NCBI GenBank assembly: GCA_964528595.1
Contig: CAZGTM010000021.1
Span: forward strand, 1 to 61,521
Reading direction: 5' to 3'
DNA: 61,521 bases
From: CAYFKJ01 sp964528595
GTDB taxonomy: Bacteria; Pseudomonadota; Alphaproteobacteria; UBA2966
The notes beneath the pieces are model-generated. The model saw only the letters and a program-made list of their open reading frames with translations. It ran no database searches and had not been told where the DNA came from. Position 1 is the first letter of the stretch, and each line of letters starts with the position of its first letter. Shown one piece after another: positions 17,901-26,792 of this stretch. The position numbers were made by a program, and so were the translations under genes.

Positions 17901-18041
17901 GTGAAAATCTTCCCGTCCGACACGCCCAACCCCCAGATTGCTTCGTTTTGCGCTGAAGTCACGCAAACATAGTCCGTTTGCGCCCAAAATACTTAATTAT
18001 CCGCATCTCCGGTATCAACCGGCGAAAATTCGGCCGGCCAA

Positions 18042-19157
18042 TCAAGGTTTCGCCTTGTCGCTCATCCGGACAATCCAAAATCCCTCCTCCTGCACCAGAC
18101 TGAGATCACGTTGCGATAAGGCAACCGAAAGGGATTCGGGATCGCCGAGATGGTGCACGATGATCCAGGCTCTTCGCCGCGTCAGTTCGCGCAGTTCGAC
18201 ATGCTCGATGGCAGCGGCGTCGTTTAGACGTTTGCGCAGCGTTATCCAGTCGCCCAAACCCGATAACGGGGCGCTGACGCTAAGCCGGCCCTGATCGCCG
18301 AATTCCAGCCGCGTCGCGTGCTTCCAATCTTCCTCGATGGTGGCGGCGATCTCCTTGGCGGCGAAGGTCAGCAGTTCCGCCATGGCCCCACGCGACGCGC
18401 CGGTAAAGCTCTCGACGATTGTGCTGTCGGCGGCCGGTCCCATGCGCCGCACTGTGACACTCAACCGTGGCACGCCGGCGGAAAGATCCTGGGTCATCAC
18501 GCCATGGACGATCACGACATCCTCGACATCGTAGCGCAGGGCGATGGCCCGAATACGGTCTGGATCATTCTGCAGCGCCTGGTCGACGCTGATGGTCCCG
18601 ACATCGGCCAGATCTCCGCGCGGCACGACAAGCGGCACGAAACGGTCGCGCACATCGACACCCCGCCAGGCAGCGCGCCAGGGGTTTGGTTCATCCCACA
18701 AATTGCGGGCGCCGGCGGATTCGTAAATCGGCAGGACAAGTGCGGGTTTACTGGGCGTTTCGGAAAACGGAATGGCGGACTGGCGCAACAGCCGGCGGAC
18801 GGAATTTTTGTTAAAGTGAAACTTTAAGTTTGCTAGATAACGTGTTGTAGATCTTTTTTCTTCTTGGATTTCCATGCTCGCGACCAGAGGCGTGGATTCA
18901 GCGAGATCCAGCACCGGAAGTTGCTCGTGACGCGACCTTGGCGTAAGCCGCCGCAACAGGCGCCGCACCGCCTCGCGCTGCCCGTTCGCCAACGCGATGT
19001 TGCGCGCGGCGGCGGCCGTCTCCGCATTGGCGTCGACCTCGACGCCGGCCACCGTGTATACCGTCTGGGCCGTGGCCTGACCTAAACCAAGCACGCAAAT
19101 CACGCAGGCCACTGCCACCCCTACGGCACACCGGCCCAGGCCTCCCATCCGCTTCAT
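18042..19157 (-). CDS. DUF2066 domain protein, exported
   Basis: 371 residues from ATG 19157, chosen because it opens a clean signal peptide (MKRMGGLG, hydrophobic core, cleavage after QATA). TTG 19196 and ATG 19184 are upstream options. The mature N-terminal half fits DUF2066 (YTVAGVEVDANAETAAAARNIALANGQREAVRRLL). The family is found beside perM and purM in many proteobacteria and has no known function. A short AT-rich codon patch around 18820-18875 differs from the rest of the gene. It is divergent from purM and probably cotranscribed with the permease gene. Confidence 0.83.
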   Translation of the reverse strand: MKRMGGLGRCAVGVAVACVICVLGLGQATAQTVYTVAGVEVDANAETAAAARNIALANGQREAVRRLLRRLTPRSRHEQLPVLDLAESTPLVASMEIQEEKRSTTRYLANLKFHFNKNSVRRLLRQSAIPFSETPSKPALVLPIYESAGARNLWDEPNPWRAAWRGVDVRDRFVPLVVPRGDLADVGTISVDQALQNDPDRIRAIALRYDVEDVVIVHGVMTQDLSAGVPRLSVTVRRMGPAADSTIVESFTGASRGAMAELLTFAAKEIAATIEEDWKHATRLEFGDQGRLSVSAPLSGLGDWITLRKRLNDAAAIEHVELRELTRRRAWIIVHHLGDPESLSVALSQRDLSLVQEEGFWIVRMSDKAKP

Positions 19158-19275
19158 GGCGGTTTCTTTTTTATTACCCCGCATCCCCACGTCCAAGATT
19201 GCAAACCGGTCAATTTCAAGTATCTTCTGCCGGCGGTCGGCAGCATATCGTATCGGTTAGGACACCAGCAATATC

Positions 19276-20352
19276 ATGGCCTCTGAAAACGGCAACCCCC
19301 AGGGGCTTTCCTATCGCGATGCGGGCGTCGATATCGAGGCCGGAAATAAGCTCGTCAAGGAGATCGGACCGCTGGCGGCGTCGACGAAGCGGCCCGGCTC
19401 GGACGCCGGTCTGGGCGGTTTCGGCGGATTTTTCGACCCCAAGGCGGCGGGCTACGAGGATCCCGTCCTGGTGGCCGCGACCGATGGCGTCGGGACCAAA
19501 CTGCTGGTCGCCAAAGCGGCAAACAACCATAAAACCGTCGGCATCGATCTGGTCGCCATGTGCGTCAACGACCTGGTGGTCCAGGGCGCGGAACCGCTGT
19601 TTTTCCTCGATTATTTCGCCACTTCGAAGCTGGACGTCGGTGAAGCGGCTGAGATCGTCGGCGGCATCGCGGAAGGCTGCCGCATCGCCGGATGTGCGCT
19701 AATCGGCGGCGAAAGCGCCGAATTGCCCGGGCTCTATGCGCCAGGAGATTACGATCTCGCCGGCTTTTCCGTCGGCGCAGTGGAACGCGGCGGAGAACTG
19801 ACCGGTGCTTCGCTGGTGGCCGGCGACGTCGTTCTCGGCCTTGCCTCCTCCGGTCTCCATTCAAATGGCTATTCGCTGGTCCGCCGGGTCGTCGAGGGAT
19901 CGGGCGTCGGCTATGAAGATCCAGCGCCCTGGGATGCGGGACAGCGCCTGGGCGACGCCCTGCTCGCGCCGACGCGAATTTACGTCAAAAGTTGCCTCGG
20001 CCTGGTGCAGGCGGGCGCGGTCAAGGCACTGGCTCATATCACCGGCGGCGGATTGCTGGAGAACATACCGCGGGCGCTGCCGGACAACCTCTGCGCCATT
20101 ATCGACGGGGCGGCCTGGGGAATACCGCCGGTATTCGGCTGGCTGGCGCGCCAGGGCGGCATTGCGGATGACGAACTGGCCCGCACATTCAATCTCGGCA
20201 TCGGCATGGCGGCCGTCGTGCAGCCTGATCATGTAGAGCGGGCGCGCGATATCCTGGAGGCGGCCGGCGAGACGGTGTTCGAAATCGGTCGCATCGCTGA
20301 ACGCGGCAGCGGTGAAGCTGCGACAACCGTCCACGGACTGACATTACCATGA
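19276..20352 (+). CDS. purM: Phosphoribosylformylglycinamidine cyclo-ligase (AIR synthetase)
   Basis: 358 residues, typical for PurM. SYRDAGVDIEAGNKLV is the family's N-terminal signature, DGVGTKLLVA the glycine-rich loop, and GESAELPGLY the conserved central motif. The enzyme uses ATP to close FGAM to aminoimidazole ribonucleotide in purine synthesis. Its stop overlaps the purN start (ATGA at 20349-20352), so the two purine enzymes are translationally coupled. Confidence 0.97.
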   Translation: MASENGNPQGLSYRDAGVDIEAGNKLVKEIGPLAASTKRPGSDAGLGGFGGFFDPKAAGYEDPVLVAATDGVGTKLLVAKAANNHKTVGIDLVAMCVNDLVVQGAEPLFFLDYFATSKLDVGEAAEIVGGIAEGCRIAGCALIGGESAELPGLYAPGDYDLAGFSVGAVERGGELTGASLVAGDVVLGLASSGLHSNGYSLVRRVVEGSGVGYEDPAPWDAGQRLGDALLAPTRIYVKSCLGLVQAGAVKALAHITGGGLLENIPRALPDNLCAIIDGAAWGIPPVFGWLARQGGIADDELARTFNLGIGMAAVVQPDHVERARDILEAAGETVFEIGRIAERGSGEAATTVHGLTLP

Positions 20353-21002
20353 GCCTCAGGGTGGCCGTGCTGGTATCGGGGCGTGGCTCCAACCTGCAGG
20401 CCCTGATCGACGCTTGCGGCGACACGGATTATCCCGTGGAAATCGCCGGCGTCGTCTCCAATGTGCCGGACGTGTTCGCGCTGGAGCGGGCCGCGAACGC
20501 GGGCATCGCCACCCGGGTGGTTGACCATCGGAATTTCGACGGGCGGGAGGATTTCGAGGCCGCATTGCAGCAGGTGCTCGTCGAGTTGGACGCCGAGTTC
20601 ATTTGTCTCGCCGGTTTCATGCGTATCCTGACCGGCGGTTTCGTGGCGCGTTGGCACGACCGGCTGATCAACATTCACCCCTCGCTGCTGCCCGCTTTCA
20701 AGGGCTTGCACGTTCATGAGCAAGCGCTGGCGGCGGGCGTCCGTTTCTCGGGCTGTACCGTGCACTATGTCGTGCCGGAGATGGATTCCGGGCCGATCAT
20801 CGTCCAGGGGGTCGTGCCCGTTCTTGCCGACGACACGCCCGATGCCCTCGCCGCCCGCGTGCTGGAAGCCGAACACAAATGCTATCCCCTGGCGCTCAAA
20901 TTGATCGGCGAAGGGCGTGTGGCGGTTGACGGTGGCATCGTGCGAATCGACGGGGCAGCGTCGCCCACAGGGATGACCTTAAATCCATCGGAGAGCCGCT
21001 GA
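20349..21002 (+). CDS. purN: Phosphoribosylglycinamide formyltransferase (GAR transformylase)
   Basis: 217 residues. VLVSGRGSNLQAL is the phosphate-binding loop for GAR. Catalytic residues sit in INIHPSLLPAFKGLH and GCTVHYVVPEMDSGPII, which supply the Asn/His/Asp triad. The enzyme transfers formyl from 10-formyltetrahydrofolate to GAR. It converges on the 2-oxoacid oxidoreductase beta gene with about 20 bases between. Confidence 0.96.
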   Translation: MSLRVAVLVSGRGSNLQALIDACGDTDYPVEIAGVVSNVPDVFALERAANAGIATRVVDHRNFDGREDFEAALQQVLVELDAEFICLAGFMRILTGGFVARWHDRLINIHPSLLPAFKGLHVHEQALAAGVRFSGCTVHYVVPEMDSGPIIVQGVVPVLADDTPDALAARVLEAEHKCYPLALKLIGEGRVAVDGGIVRIDGAASPTGMTLNPSESR

Positions 21003-21022
21003 AGCGGTTTGATCGAATTGTT

Positions 21023-21952
21023 TCAGCGACCGCCGTCCGCCTCGACCCTTCGCCAATAATCGTCAACCGACGTCTGTATTTCGGCGATCCGCACGTTGTC
21101 CCTCTCGGGTTCGAACAGGTGCGCAAAGCGGCGCTGGGTTTTCAGGTAATCCTCGACCGGTAAACGCGGGTGCGGGATGCGGGTATGTGTCACCTTGCCG
21201 TCGCGATAGGTCTTCAGCGGCCAGATACCGGTACGGACCGCAAGCCTGCCGATGTCCATGGCATGTTTGGGCTCGAAACCCCATCCCGTGGGGCATGGCG
21301 ACAGAGCGATAATCATGCGCGGACCTTTCAGGTCCCGCGCTTCCTCGATCTTGCGCGCCAGGTCCAGCGGTTCGCTGGCGATCACCGTCGCGGCATAGGC
21401 CGGCCGGTTGGCCGTCCAGATGGCAAAGAGATCCTTCTTTTCGCCTGCCACGCCACTCAAAGCCGGATCGGTTGCCGTGCGGGCGCCGTGGGGAGAGCCC
21501 GCCGAGGTTTGCTGTCCGGTGTTGCCATAACCTTCATTGTCGTAACAGAGATAGATGAAATCGAGATTTCGGTCGATCGCCGCCGAGGTTGCCGACAGGC
21601 CCATGCCGTAGGCCGATCCGTCGCCAGTCAGCACGACGACTTCTAGGTCGTCAGCGGTTTCGATTTCACCCTTGGCCAAACGGATATCGAGGGCGTCGCG
21701 CACACCCTGTGCACCCGCCGGCGCCGAGGCCATGGCGGTATACAGCCAGGAACCCCGAAACGGCGTGAAGGGGTAAACCGAAAGCATGGTCATGCAGCCC
21801 GCCGCGTTGACGAAAACGGTATTTTCTCCGAGGACATCGTAAACCTCGCGGACCGCGCCCAGACCGCCGCAGCCGGCGCACATCGCCGTGCCGGCGCCAA
21901 GCAGATGGGCCGTCGGCAGGTCCCGCGCCCGTTTGAACATGGTGTCACTCAT
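21023..21952 (-). CDS. 2-oxoacid:ferredoxin oxidoreductase, beta (TPP-binding) subunit
   Basis: 309 residues. LGAGTAMCAGCGGLGAVREVY provides the Cys pair near the N-terminus, and GDGSAYGMG followed about 25 residues later by YDNEGYGNTG is the thiamine diphosphate/Mg2+ motif. A further conserved Cys occurs in NAAGCMT. The subunit decarboxylates a 2-oxoacid and passes electrons to an iron-sulfur cluster. It overlaps the alpha gene by 8 bases and ends a four-gene run (dehydrogenase, gamma-delta, alpha, beta). Whether pyruvate, a branched-chain 2-oxoacid or 2-oxoglutarate is the substrate cannot be decided from sequence alone. Confidence 0.88.
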   Translation of the reverse strand: MSDTMFKRARDLPTAHLLGAGTAMCAGCGGLGAVREVYDVLGENTVFVNAAGCMTMLSVYPFTPFRGSWLYTAMASAPAGAQGVRDALDIRLAKGEIETADDLEVVVLTGDGSAYGMGLSATSAAIDRNLDFIYLCYDNEGYGNTGQQTSAGSPHGARTATDPALSGVAGEKKDLFAIWTANRPAYAATVIASEPLDLARKIEEARDLKGPRMIIALSPCPTGWGFEPKHAMDIGRLAVRTGIWPLKTYRDGKVTHTRIPHPRLPVEDYLKTQRRFAHLFEPERDNVRIAEIQTSVDDYWRRVEADGGR

Positions 21953-23195
21953 GGCCAGCCACCTCCTCGCTAAATTCGACGTGGGCGATCGCCTGCAGTT
22001 TGCGCATTTCCCGTAATTCCGTGTCGGTGTAGAGCAATCTGGGCGGTGGCGCTTTGCCGCTCACGGCCGCCCGCTCTGTTTCCTCGGCGATGCGGTAGAA
22101 CTCCGCCGGCGCGATATCCCGCCCGCCCAGTCCGCCGATGTAGCTCGTCACGGCAGCCGGCGGGTTGGCGACGCCGAACAAGGCGGAGGTAATCTCGCCG
22201 TACAGATTGCCGCCGCGCCCCGGCGCCAGATTTTGGTCGATGACGGCCACCCCTTTCTTGCCGCTCAGTGCCCGGCGCAGTTCGTTTTCTGGGAACGGGC
22301 GAAGGAAGACCGGCCTGACCAGGCCGACGCGATGGCCCGCCTCGCGCAACCGGTCGACGGCATCCATGGCCTTCGTCGCGAAGGAGCCGATCATCACAAA
22401 GACGATGTCGGCATCTTCGACCCGGTATTTATCGACGGCGCTGTAACGTCTGCCGAATAAGCGTTCAAACTCGTCCCTTGCCGTATCAAAGACCGCCAGG
22501 GCTTCCAGCGCCGCCATATGCGCCTCGTAACGGAAGTATGAATAAGGACCGCTGCCGAGCACGGCAACGGCTCGGCTGGTGGGATGGCCGGCCTGAAACT
22601 CGCCTGCGCCGTGTTGGTAGGGTGGCAGGAATTTCGCTGCGTCCTCTGCCTCGGGCAATGTCACCGGTTCGCGCGTGAACGAGAGGTAAAACCCATCCAG
22701 GTTGACCAACGCCGGAAGGCGCACCGCATTATCCTCGGCAACCCGGTAGGCCAGCAGCGTGAGATCGACGACCTCCTGACAGGTCGCCGCATGGAATTGT
22801 AAGAAGCCAGAGTCGCGGGCCGCCATGACGTCGTTGTGATCGGCCTCCAGGGTAATGGGCGCCGCTAGACCGCGAGAGACGTTGGTCAACACAAACGGCA
22901 CACGCCATCCGGCCACGGTGTAGAGCATTTCCATGCCGTGCAGCAGTCCCTGGCTCGACGTCGCCGTAAAAACACGAACACCCGTGGAAGCCGCGGCGCC
23001 GGCGGCGGTAATCATCGAATGCTCGGATTCGAACATCACCATGCGGCAGGGCATTTTTCCCGTTTCGGCCCAGCGTGCGATGGTTTCGATAATCTCGGTC
23101 TGCGGCGTGATGGGAAAGGCCGGGAGGTAGTCGGCGCCGGCCAGCCTGGCGCCCCAGGCAGCGGCGGTGTTCCCGGTCAGCAGTTTGCGCGTCAT
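21945..23195 (-). CDS. 2-oxoacid:ferredoxin oxidoreductase, alpha subunit
   Basis: 416 residues from ATG 23195 (MTRKLLTGNTAAAWGARLAG), which overlaps the gamma-delta stop by ATGA. The longer open frame upstream is a shadow of the gamma-delta gene. AFPITPQTEIIE and FESEHSMITAAGAAASTGVR are conserved PorA motifs, and the C-terminal part is the transketolase C-like domain (IGSFATKAMDAVDRLREAG). With the beta and gamma-delta subunits it would form the heteromeric pyruvate:ferredoxin oxidoreductase-type complex that turns a 2-oxoacid plus CoA into acyl-CoA, CO2 and reduced ferredoxin. Confidence 0.88.
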   Translation of the reverse strand: MTRKLLTGNTAAAWGARLAGADYLPAFPITPQTEIIETIARWAETGKMPCRMVMFESEHSMITAAGAAASTGVRVFTATSSQGLLHGMEMLYTVAGWRVPFVLTNVSRGLAAPITLEADHNDVMAARDSGFLQFHAATCQEVVDLTLLAYRVAEDNAVRLPALVNLDGFYLSFTREPVTLPEAEDAAKFLPPYQHGAGEFQAGHPTSRAVAVLGSGPYSYFRYEAHMAALEALAVFDTARDEFERLFGRRYSAVDKYRVEDADIVFVMIGSFATKAMDAVDRLREAGHRVGLVRPVFLRPFPENELRRALSGKKGVAVIDQNLAPGRGGNLYGEITSALFGVANPPAAVTSYIGGLGGRDIAPAEFYRIAEETERAAVSGKAPPPRLLYTDTELREMRKLQAIAHVEFSEEVAGHE

Positions 23196-24121
23196 GCCGG
23201 TACTCCTTCGGTTTCCCGGGCGTCCTCCTCGGCGACCGCGATCAGGGCATGGGGCGGGCACTGCGCCACGCACACCATGCAGCCCTTGCAATGCTCGTAA
23301 TCGATTTCGGGGTAGCCATCTTCGTCGACGGCGATGACACCGTCGGGACAGTAATTGCCGCACACCCAGATGCATTTCTTGCACGTGTCGCGTTCGAGGA
23401 CGGGCCGCAGCGTGCGCCACAATCCCGTCCGCACCTGCACGCTGGTCAATCCGGCGTAGATGTTGGGCGCGGAGACGTCAGCGGGCTCTCTCTGCAGATC
23501 GATCCAGTCCAGCTCTTTAACGGCTGACTTATGGTGAACTTCACCCTCGACAACCCGGCCCGACCAGGGCGTGGCGTCGTCAAATGCCGCCAGCGCGGTA
23601 TCCAGATTGGCCGCAACAGCGCTTTCGCCCAAGGGGGCTATTTCCTCGCGCACCGCATCGGCCAGGGTATCCCTGTCGACAACGCCGAGCAGGCAAGCCG
23701 CGGCTCCCGCGCATAATGCCGATGTGTCGGGAATATGATCGTCCTCGCCGCTGTCGTGACCGGGCAGCAAGACGATCGTGTTATCGAGGTGCAAACGGCT
23801 TCGCCAGGTTTCCACATCCGTGTCGCTGGCGATCGCGATGACGGATTCCGCCTGCAGGCCCGACAGAACGCCGGCGGCGGGGATGGCGACGAGCGATTCA
23901 TCCGCCACCAGAACAAGGTCGGGCCTGTCGATGACGCCGCGTTCCAGAATGGCGTCCCGGGCCGCCCGCACGAAGGCGAACATCGGCGCGCCGCGCCGTT
24001 CGGCGCCGTAGCGGGGCGCGTCCTGAACCTCGTAGCCGCTCCTGAACAACGCGGTTCCCAGGATACGGCTGGCCGTTTTCATGCCCTGGCCGCCCCGGCC
24101 GTGAAAGCGAATGCGATACAT
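23192..24121 (-). CDS. 2-oxoacid:ferredoxin oxidoreductase, fused gamma-delta subunit
   Basis: 309 residues joining two subunits. Residues 1 to about 185 are the gamma domain (FHGRGGQGMKTASRILGTAL, RYGAERRGAPMFAFVR). The C-terminal 75 residues are a delta-type ferredoxin with two [4Fe-4S] motifs. The first is CKKCIWVCGNYCP, with a CX2CX3CX3CP spacing. The second is CKGCMVCVAQCP, the usual CX2CX2CX3CP. A separate ferredoxin probably accepts the electrons. The gene starts 30 bases after the amino-acid dehydrogenase stop and overlaps the alpha gene. Confidence 0.88.
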   Translation of the reverse strand: MYRIRFHGRGGQGMKTASRILGTALFRSGYEVQDAPRYGAERRGAPMFAFVRAARDAILERGVIDRPDLVLVADESLVAIPAAGVLSGLQAESVIAIASDTDVETWRSRLHLDNTIVLLPGHDSGEDDHIPDTSALCAGAAACLLGVVDRDTLADAVREEIAPLGESAVAANLDTALAAFDDATPWSGRVVEGEVHHKSAVKELDWIDLQREPADVSAPNIYAGLTSVQVRTGLWRTLRPVLERDTCKKCIWVCGNYCPDGVIAVDEDGYPEIDYEHCKGCMVCVAQCPPHALIAVAEEDARETEGVPA

Positions 24122-24151
24122 CGTGGTTCGCTCCCTTCGAAAGATTAGGCC

Positions 24152-25279
24152 CTAAAAAATAGACCAGCGCCGCGTCGCCATTGCCGCCTTCACGCGCTCC
24201 ACCGCCATGGCGTTGGCGGTTTCGCGCGGCGGCACGCCCTGATCCTTCGAGCGCGCCAGCATCTCAGCCGTGTTGCGGGAGATGCGTTCGGCGATGGCCT
24301 CGAACGCCGCTGCCTCGCCGGCGCTGTGATATTCCATTGCGGCGCAGATCACGCCACCGGCATTGGCGATAAAATCGGGCAGGCAAATCACACCGCGGCG
24401 ATGCAGGGTGGCTTCGGCCTCAAGACTGAGGGGAATGTTGGCGCCTTGCGCCACGATCTTGGTATTCAGCCGGTCAACGTTTTCGGCTGTGATGACGTCC
24501 GGCCGCGCCGCCGGAATCCATACTTCGCAGGCGGCATCGATGATGGCGTCACGATCCAGCGCCTTGCCGCCCTCGAAACCGGCAACCGGCTGGCCGGCCT
24601 GCTTGTGCACCATCAAGGCCACCACGTCGAGACCTTCCCCATTCTCGATGGCGCCGGTCGAATCCGAGGCCGCGACTAGAACGGCGCCCTTCTCGGCCAA
24701 GAACTTGGCGGCGAACATGCCTACCGAGCCGAATCCCTGGACGACGATGCGGGCGCCATTGAGATCGAATTCCGTGTCGGGTAACGCCGCTTCGACGGCA
24801 TGCATGAGGCCGTAGCCGGTCGCGCCCAATTCGTCGAGCGGAATACCGCCGATTTCACGGGGCAACCCGACCGCGCGGCCGATCTCATCCTTGACCCAGG
24901 CCATGCAGGTTTCGTCGGTGCCCATGTCGGGACCGAAGATATATCCAGCCTCCCCCGCCAAGGCGGCGGCGAACGCCCGGATGAGTTCCTCCTTGCGTCC
25001 CACATCCATTTTGGGATCGCCCATCATGACCGATTTGCCACCGCCATGCGGTAGGCCGGCTGCGGCATTTTTCAGCGTCATCGCCCGGGCCAGCCGAAAG
25101 CACTCCCCAACCGTGACGTCTTCGGCCATGCGCAAACCCCCGATCGACGGTCCGGCGGCCGTGTTGTCGACCACCAGAACACCGTTGAGGCCCAAACCGG
25201 GCTCGTAGACACGAATGATTTTGTTGGGACCCAGGTCGTCCTGGATATCGAGTTCAAGCGAACCAAGCGGCATGACCAT
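24152..25279 (-). CDS. Glu/Leu/Phe/Val dehydrogenase family enzyme
   Basis: 375 residues. The N-terminal catalytic domain has VVDNTAAGPSIGGLRM, MTLKNAAAGLPHGGGKSVM with the conserved lysines, and GYIFGPDMGTDE with the catalytic Asp. A Rossmann NAD(P)-binding domain follows (VVQGFGSVGMFAAKFLAEKGA). Length and N-terminal wording are nearer to leucine dehydrogenase than to the longer glutamate dehydrogenases, but the GPDMGT motif is glutamate-dehydrogenase-like, so the substrate is left open. It oxidatively deaminates an amino acid to a 2-oxoacid. It is the first gene of the run ending in the 2-oxoacid:ferredoxin oxidoreductase, which could consume its product. Confidence 0.88.
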   Translation of the reverse strand: MVMPLGSLELDIQDDLGPNKIIRVYEPGLGLNGVLVVDNTAAGPSIGGLRMAEDVTVGECFRLARAMTLKNAAAGLPHGGGKSVMMGDPKMDVGRKEELIRAFAAALAGEAGYIFGPDMGTDETCMAWVKDEIGRAVGLPREIGGIPLDELGATGYGLMHAVEAALPDTEFDLNGARIVVQGFGSVGMFAAKFLAEKGAVLVAASDSTGAIENGEGLDVVALMVHKQAGQPVAGFEGGKALDRDAIIDAACEVWIPAARPDVITAENVDRLNTKIVAQGANIPLSLEAEATLHRRGVICLPDFIANAGGVICAAMEYHSAGEAAAFEAIAERISRNTAEMLARSKDQGVPPRETANAMAVERVKAAMATRRWSIF

Positions 25280-25489
25280 ACCTCCATGACTGTTTCAATC
25301 CGGAACATGGCGAAAGGGCTACCGTCTCCGCTTAAATATATGTCTTGATCTGTGGGGATGGGCGGATGATGCCTGCGGCATGACGACGCAGCGGTGCGGC
25401 GCAGTGCACCTTGAGGATTACGGTTGCGTCACGTGGTCGCACCACGGATTTGGCCTATCCAAGCCGGGTTCCGACATTATGTTTATTCC

Positions 25490-26776
25490 ATGGAGCTTTT
25501 TTACGTCCTTTTGGTGCTGCTGGTGGTTACCCGTACTTTCGGCATCGCTGTCGAGAGGCTGGGACAGCCCGCCCTGATCGGGGAACTGATAGCGGGCATC
25601 GCTTTGGGCGCTATCGGCGCGGCGATGGCTCCCACGCATCCGTTCATCGGCGATATCAACGACAACGAGATCTTTCTCGCCATCACCGATCTCGGCATGT
25701 TCTTCCTGATGCTGCTGGCGGGCATCGAAATGCAGCCGCACAAGATCATGAAGTACTCGCTTACCGCCTTCGTCGTGGCATTGGGTGGGTTGCTGCTACC
25801 ACTGGCGCTGGGTTACTGGTTGGGCTGGGCGTTCCTGCCCGACGGACCGTTGAAGGCGGCGCAGTGCTTCTTCCTGGGAACCGCCTTGGCCATCACCGCC
25901 GTGCCGGCGTCGGTGCGCGTGTTGATGGATTTGGGCAAGCTCAACACCCCGGTCGGCCAGGTCATCGTCACGGCGGCGGTGTTTGACGACGTCCTCAGCC
26001 TGCTGCTGCTTGCCGTCCTCACCAGCATGGTCAGCGGCGGGGGCGTAACGACGGTGGCGGAAGCGGCGGGATTGGGGCTCGACGTCATCAGCTTCTTCGC
26101 CATTTCCATCGTGGTGGGCGTCTTCGGCTTTCCCAAGGGCGCAACATTGCTCCGGCGCGTCAAGGAAAAGGAGTTTGACTTCTCCCTCGTCCTCATCGCC
26201 GCGTTCGCTTTTGCCGTACTGGCCGAAGCCATGGGCCTGCACTTTATTCTCGGCCCCTTCGTCGCCGGGATGTTCGTCGGGCGCCGCGTTCTGGACAAAG
26301 CCACTTATACGACGGTCAAGTCGAAGATTTCAGCCACCACTTTGGGCTTCCTGGCGCCTGTTTTCTTCGCCTCGGTCGGATTTAACCTGTCGCTCGAAGC
26401 CTTCGTTGAAGTCCCGGGGTTCCTAGCCCTACTGTTAATCGCCGCGTTCGTCGGCAAAATCGTCGGCTCAGGCGCCATGGCGCGGCTGCGCGGTTTTCCT
26501 CCGCGGGAAAGTTTTGCCGTCGGCGTGGGGATGAGTGCACGCGGCGCGGTCGAGTTGGTGATTGCCGACATCGCATTGAAAGCCGGATTGTTTGCGTCCG
26601 CAAATGGCGTTGACGTGGACAATCCGGTTGTCAGCAACATCTTTTCCGCCGTGGTCGTTATGGCGGTCGTCACCACCATCGTCACCTCGGTTTCACTTCG
26701 CTACATCCTCACCGCGGCACACGGCGGGAAGGACGAAGGCGACGAATGGAGCGAGGAGGAACATCCCCCGCCATAG
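25490..26776 (+). CDS. Monovalent cation:proton antiporter, CPA2 family
   Basis: 428 residues from ATG 25490 (MELFYVLLVLLVVTRTFG). The extra upstream codons are basic and polar and do not look like part of the protein. About 12 or 13 membrane helices are visible. LGQPALIGELIAGIALG and FLMLLAGIEMQPHKIM are typical of the Na+/H+ exchanger fold, and ITAVPASVRVLMDLG matches the discontinuous ion-binding helix region. No C-terminal TrkA-N domain is present; the protein ends in an acidic tail (DEGDEWSEEE). K+ or Na+ specificity is unknown. It diverges from the dehydrogenase and converges on mgtE. Confidence 0.88.
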   Translation: MELFYVLLVLLVVTRTFGIAVERLGQPALIGELIAGIALGAIGAAMAPTHPFIGDINDNEIFLAITDLGMFFLMLLAGIEMQPHKIMKYSLTAFVVALGGLLLPLALGYWLGWAFLPDGPLKAAQCFFLGTALAITAVPASVRVLMDLGKLNTPVGQVIVTAAVFDDVLSLLLLAVLTSMVSGGGVTTVAEAAGLGLDVISFFAISIVVGVFGFPKGATLLRRVKEKEFDFSLVLIAAFAFAVLAEAMGLHFILGPFVAGMFVGRRVLDKATYTTVKSKISATTLGFLAPVFFASVGFNLSLEAFVEVPGFLALLLIAAFVGKIVGSGAMARLRGFPPRESFAVGVGMSARGAVELVIADIALKAGLFASANGVDVDNPVVSNIFSAVVVMAVVTTIVTSVSLRYILTAAHGGKDEGDEWSEEEHPPP

Positions 26777-26792
26777 GACGGAAATCAGTTCT

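Noticed and set aside
23196..23420. N-terminal extension of the oxidoreductase alpha subunit
   Set aside because: The extra codons are Arg-rich shadow sequence of the gamma-delta gene; the ATG at 23195 overlaps the upstream stop as ATGA and opens the conserved PorA sequence.
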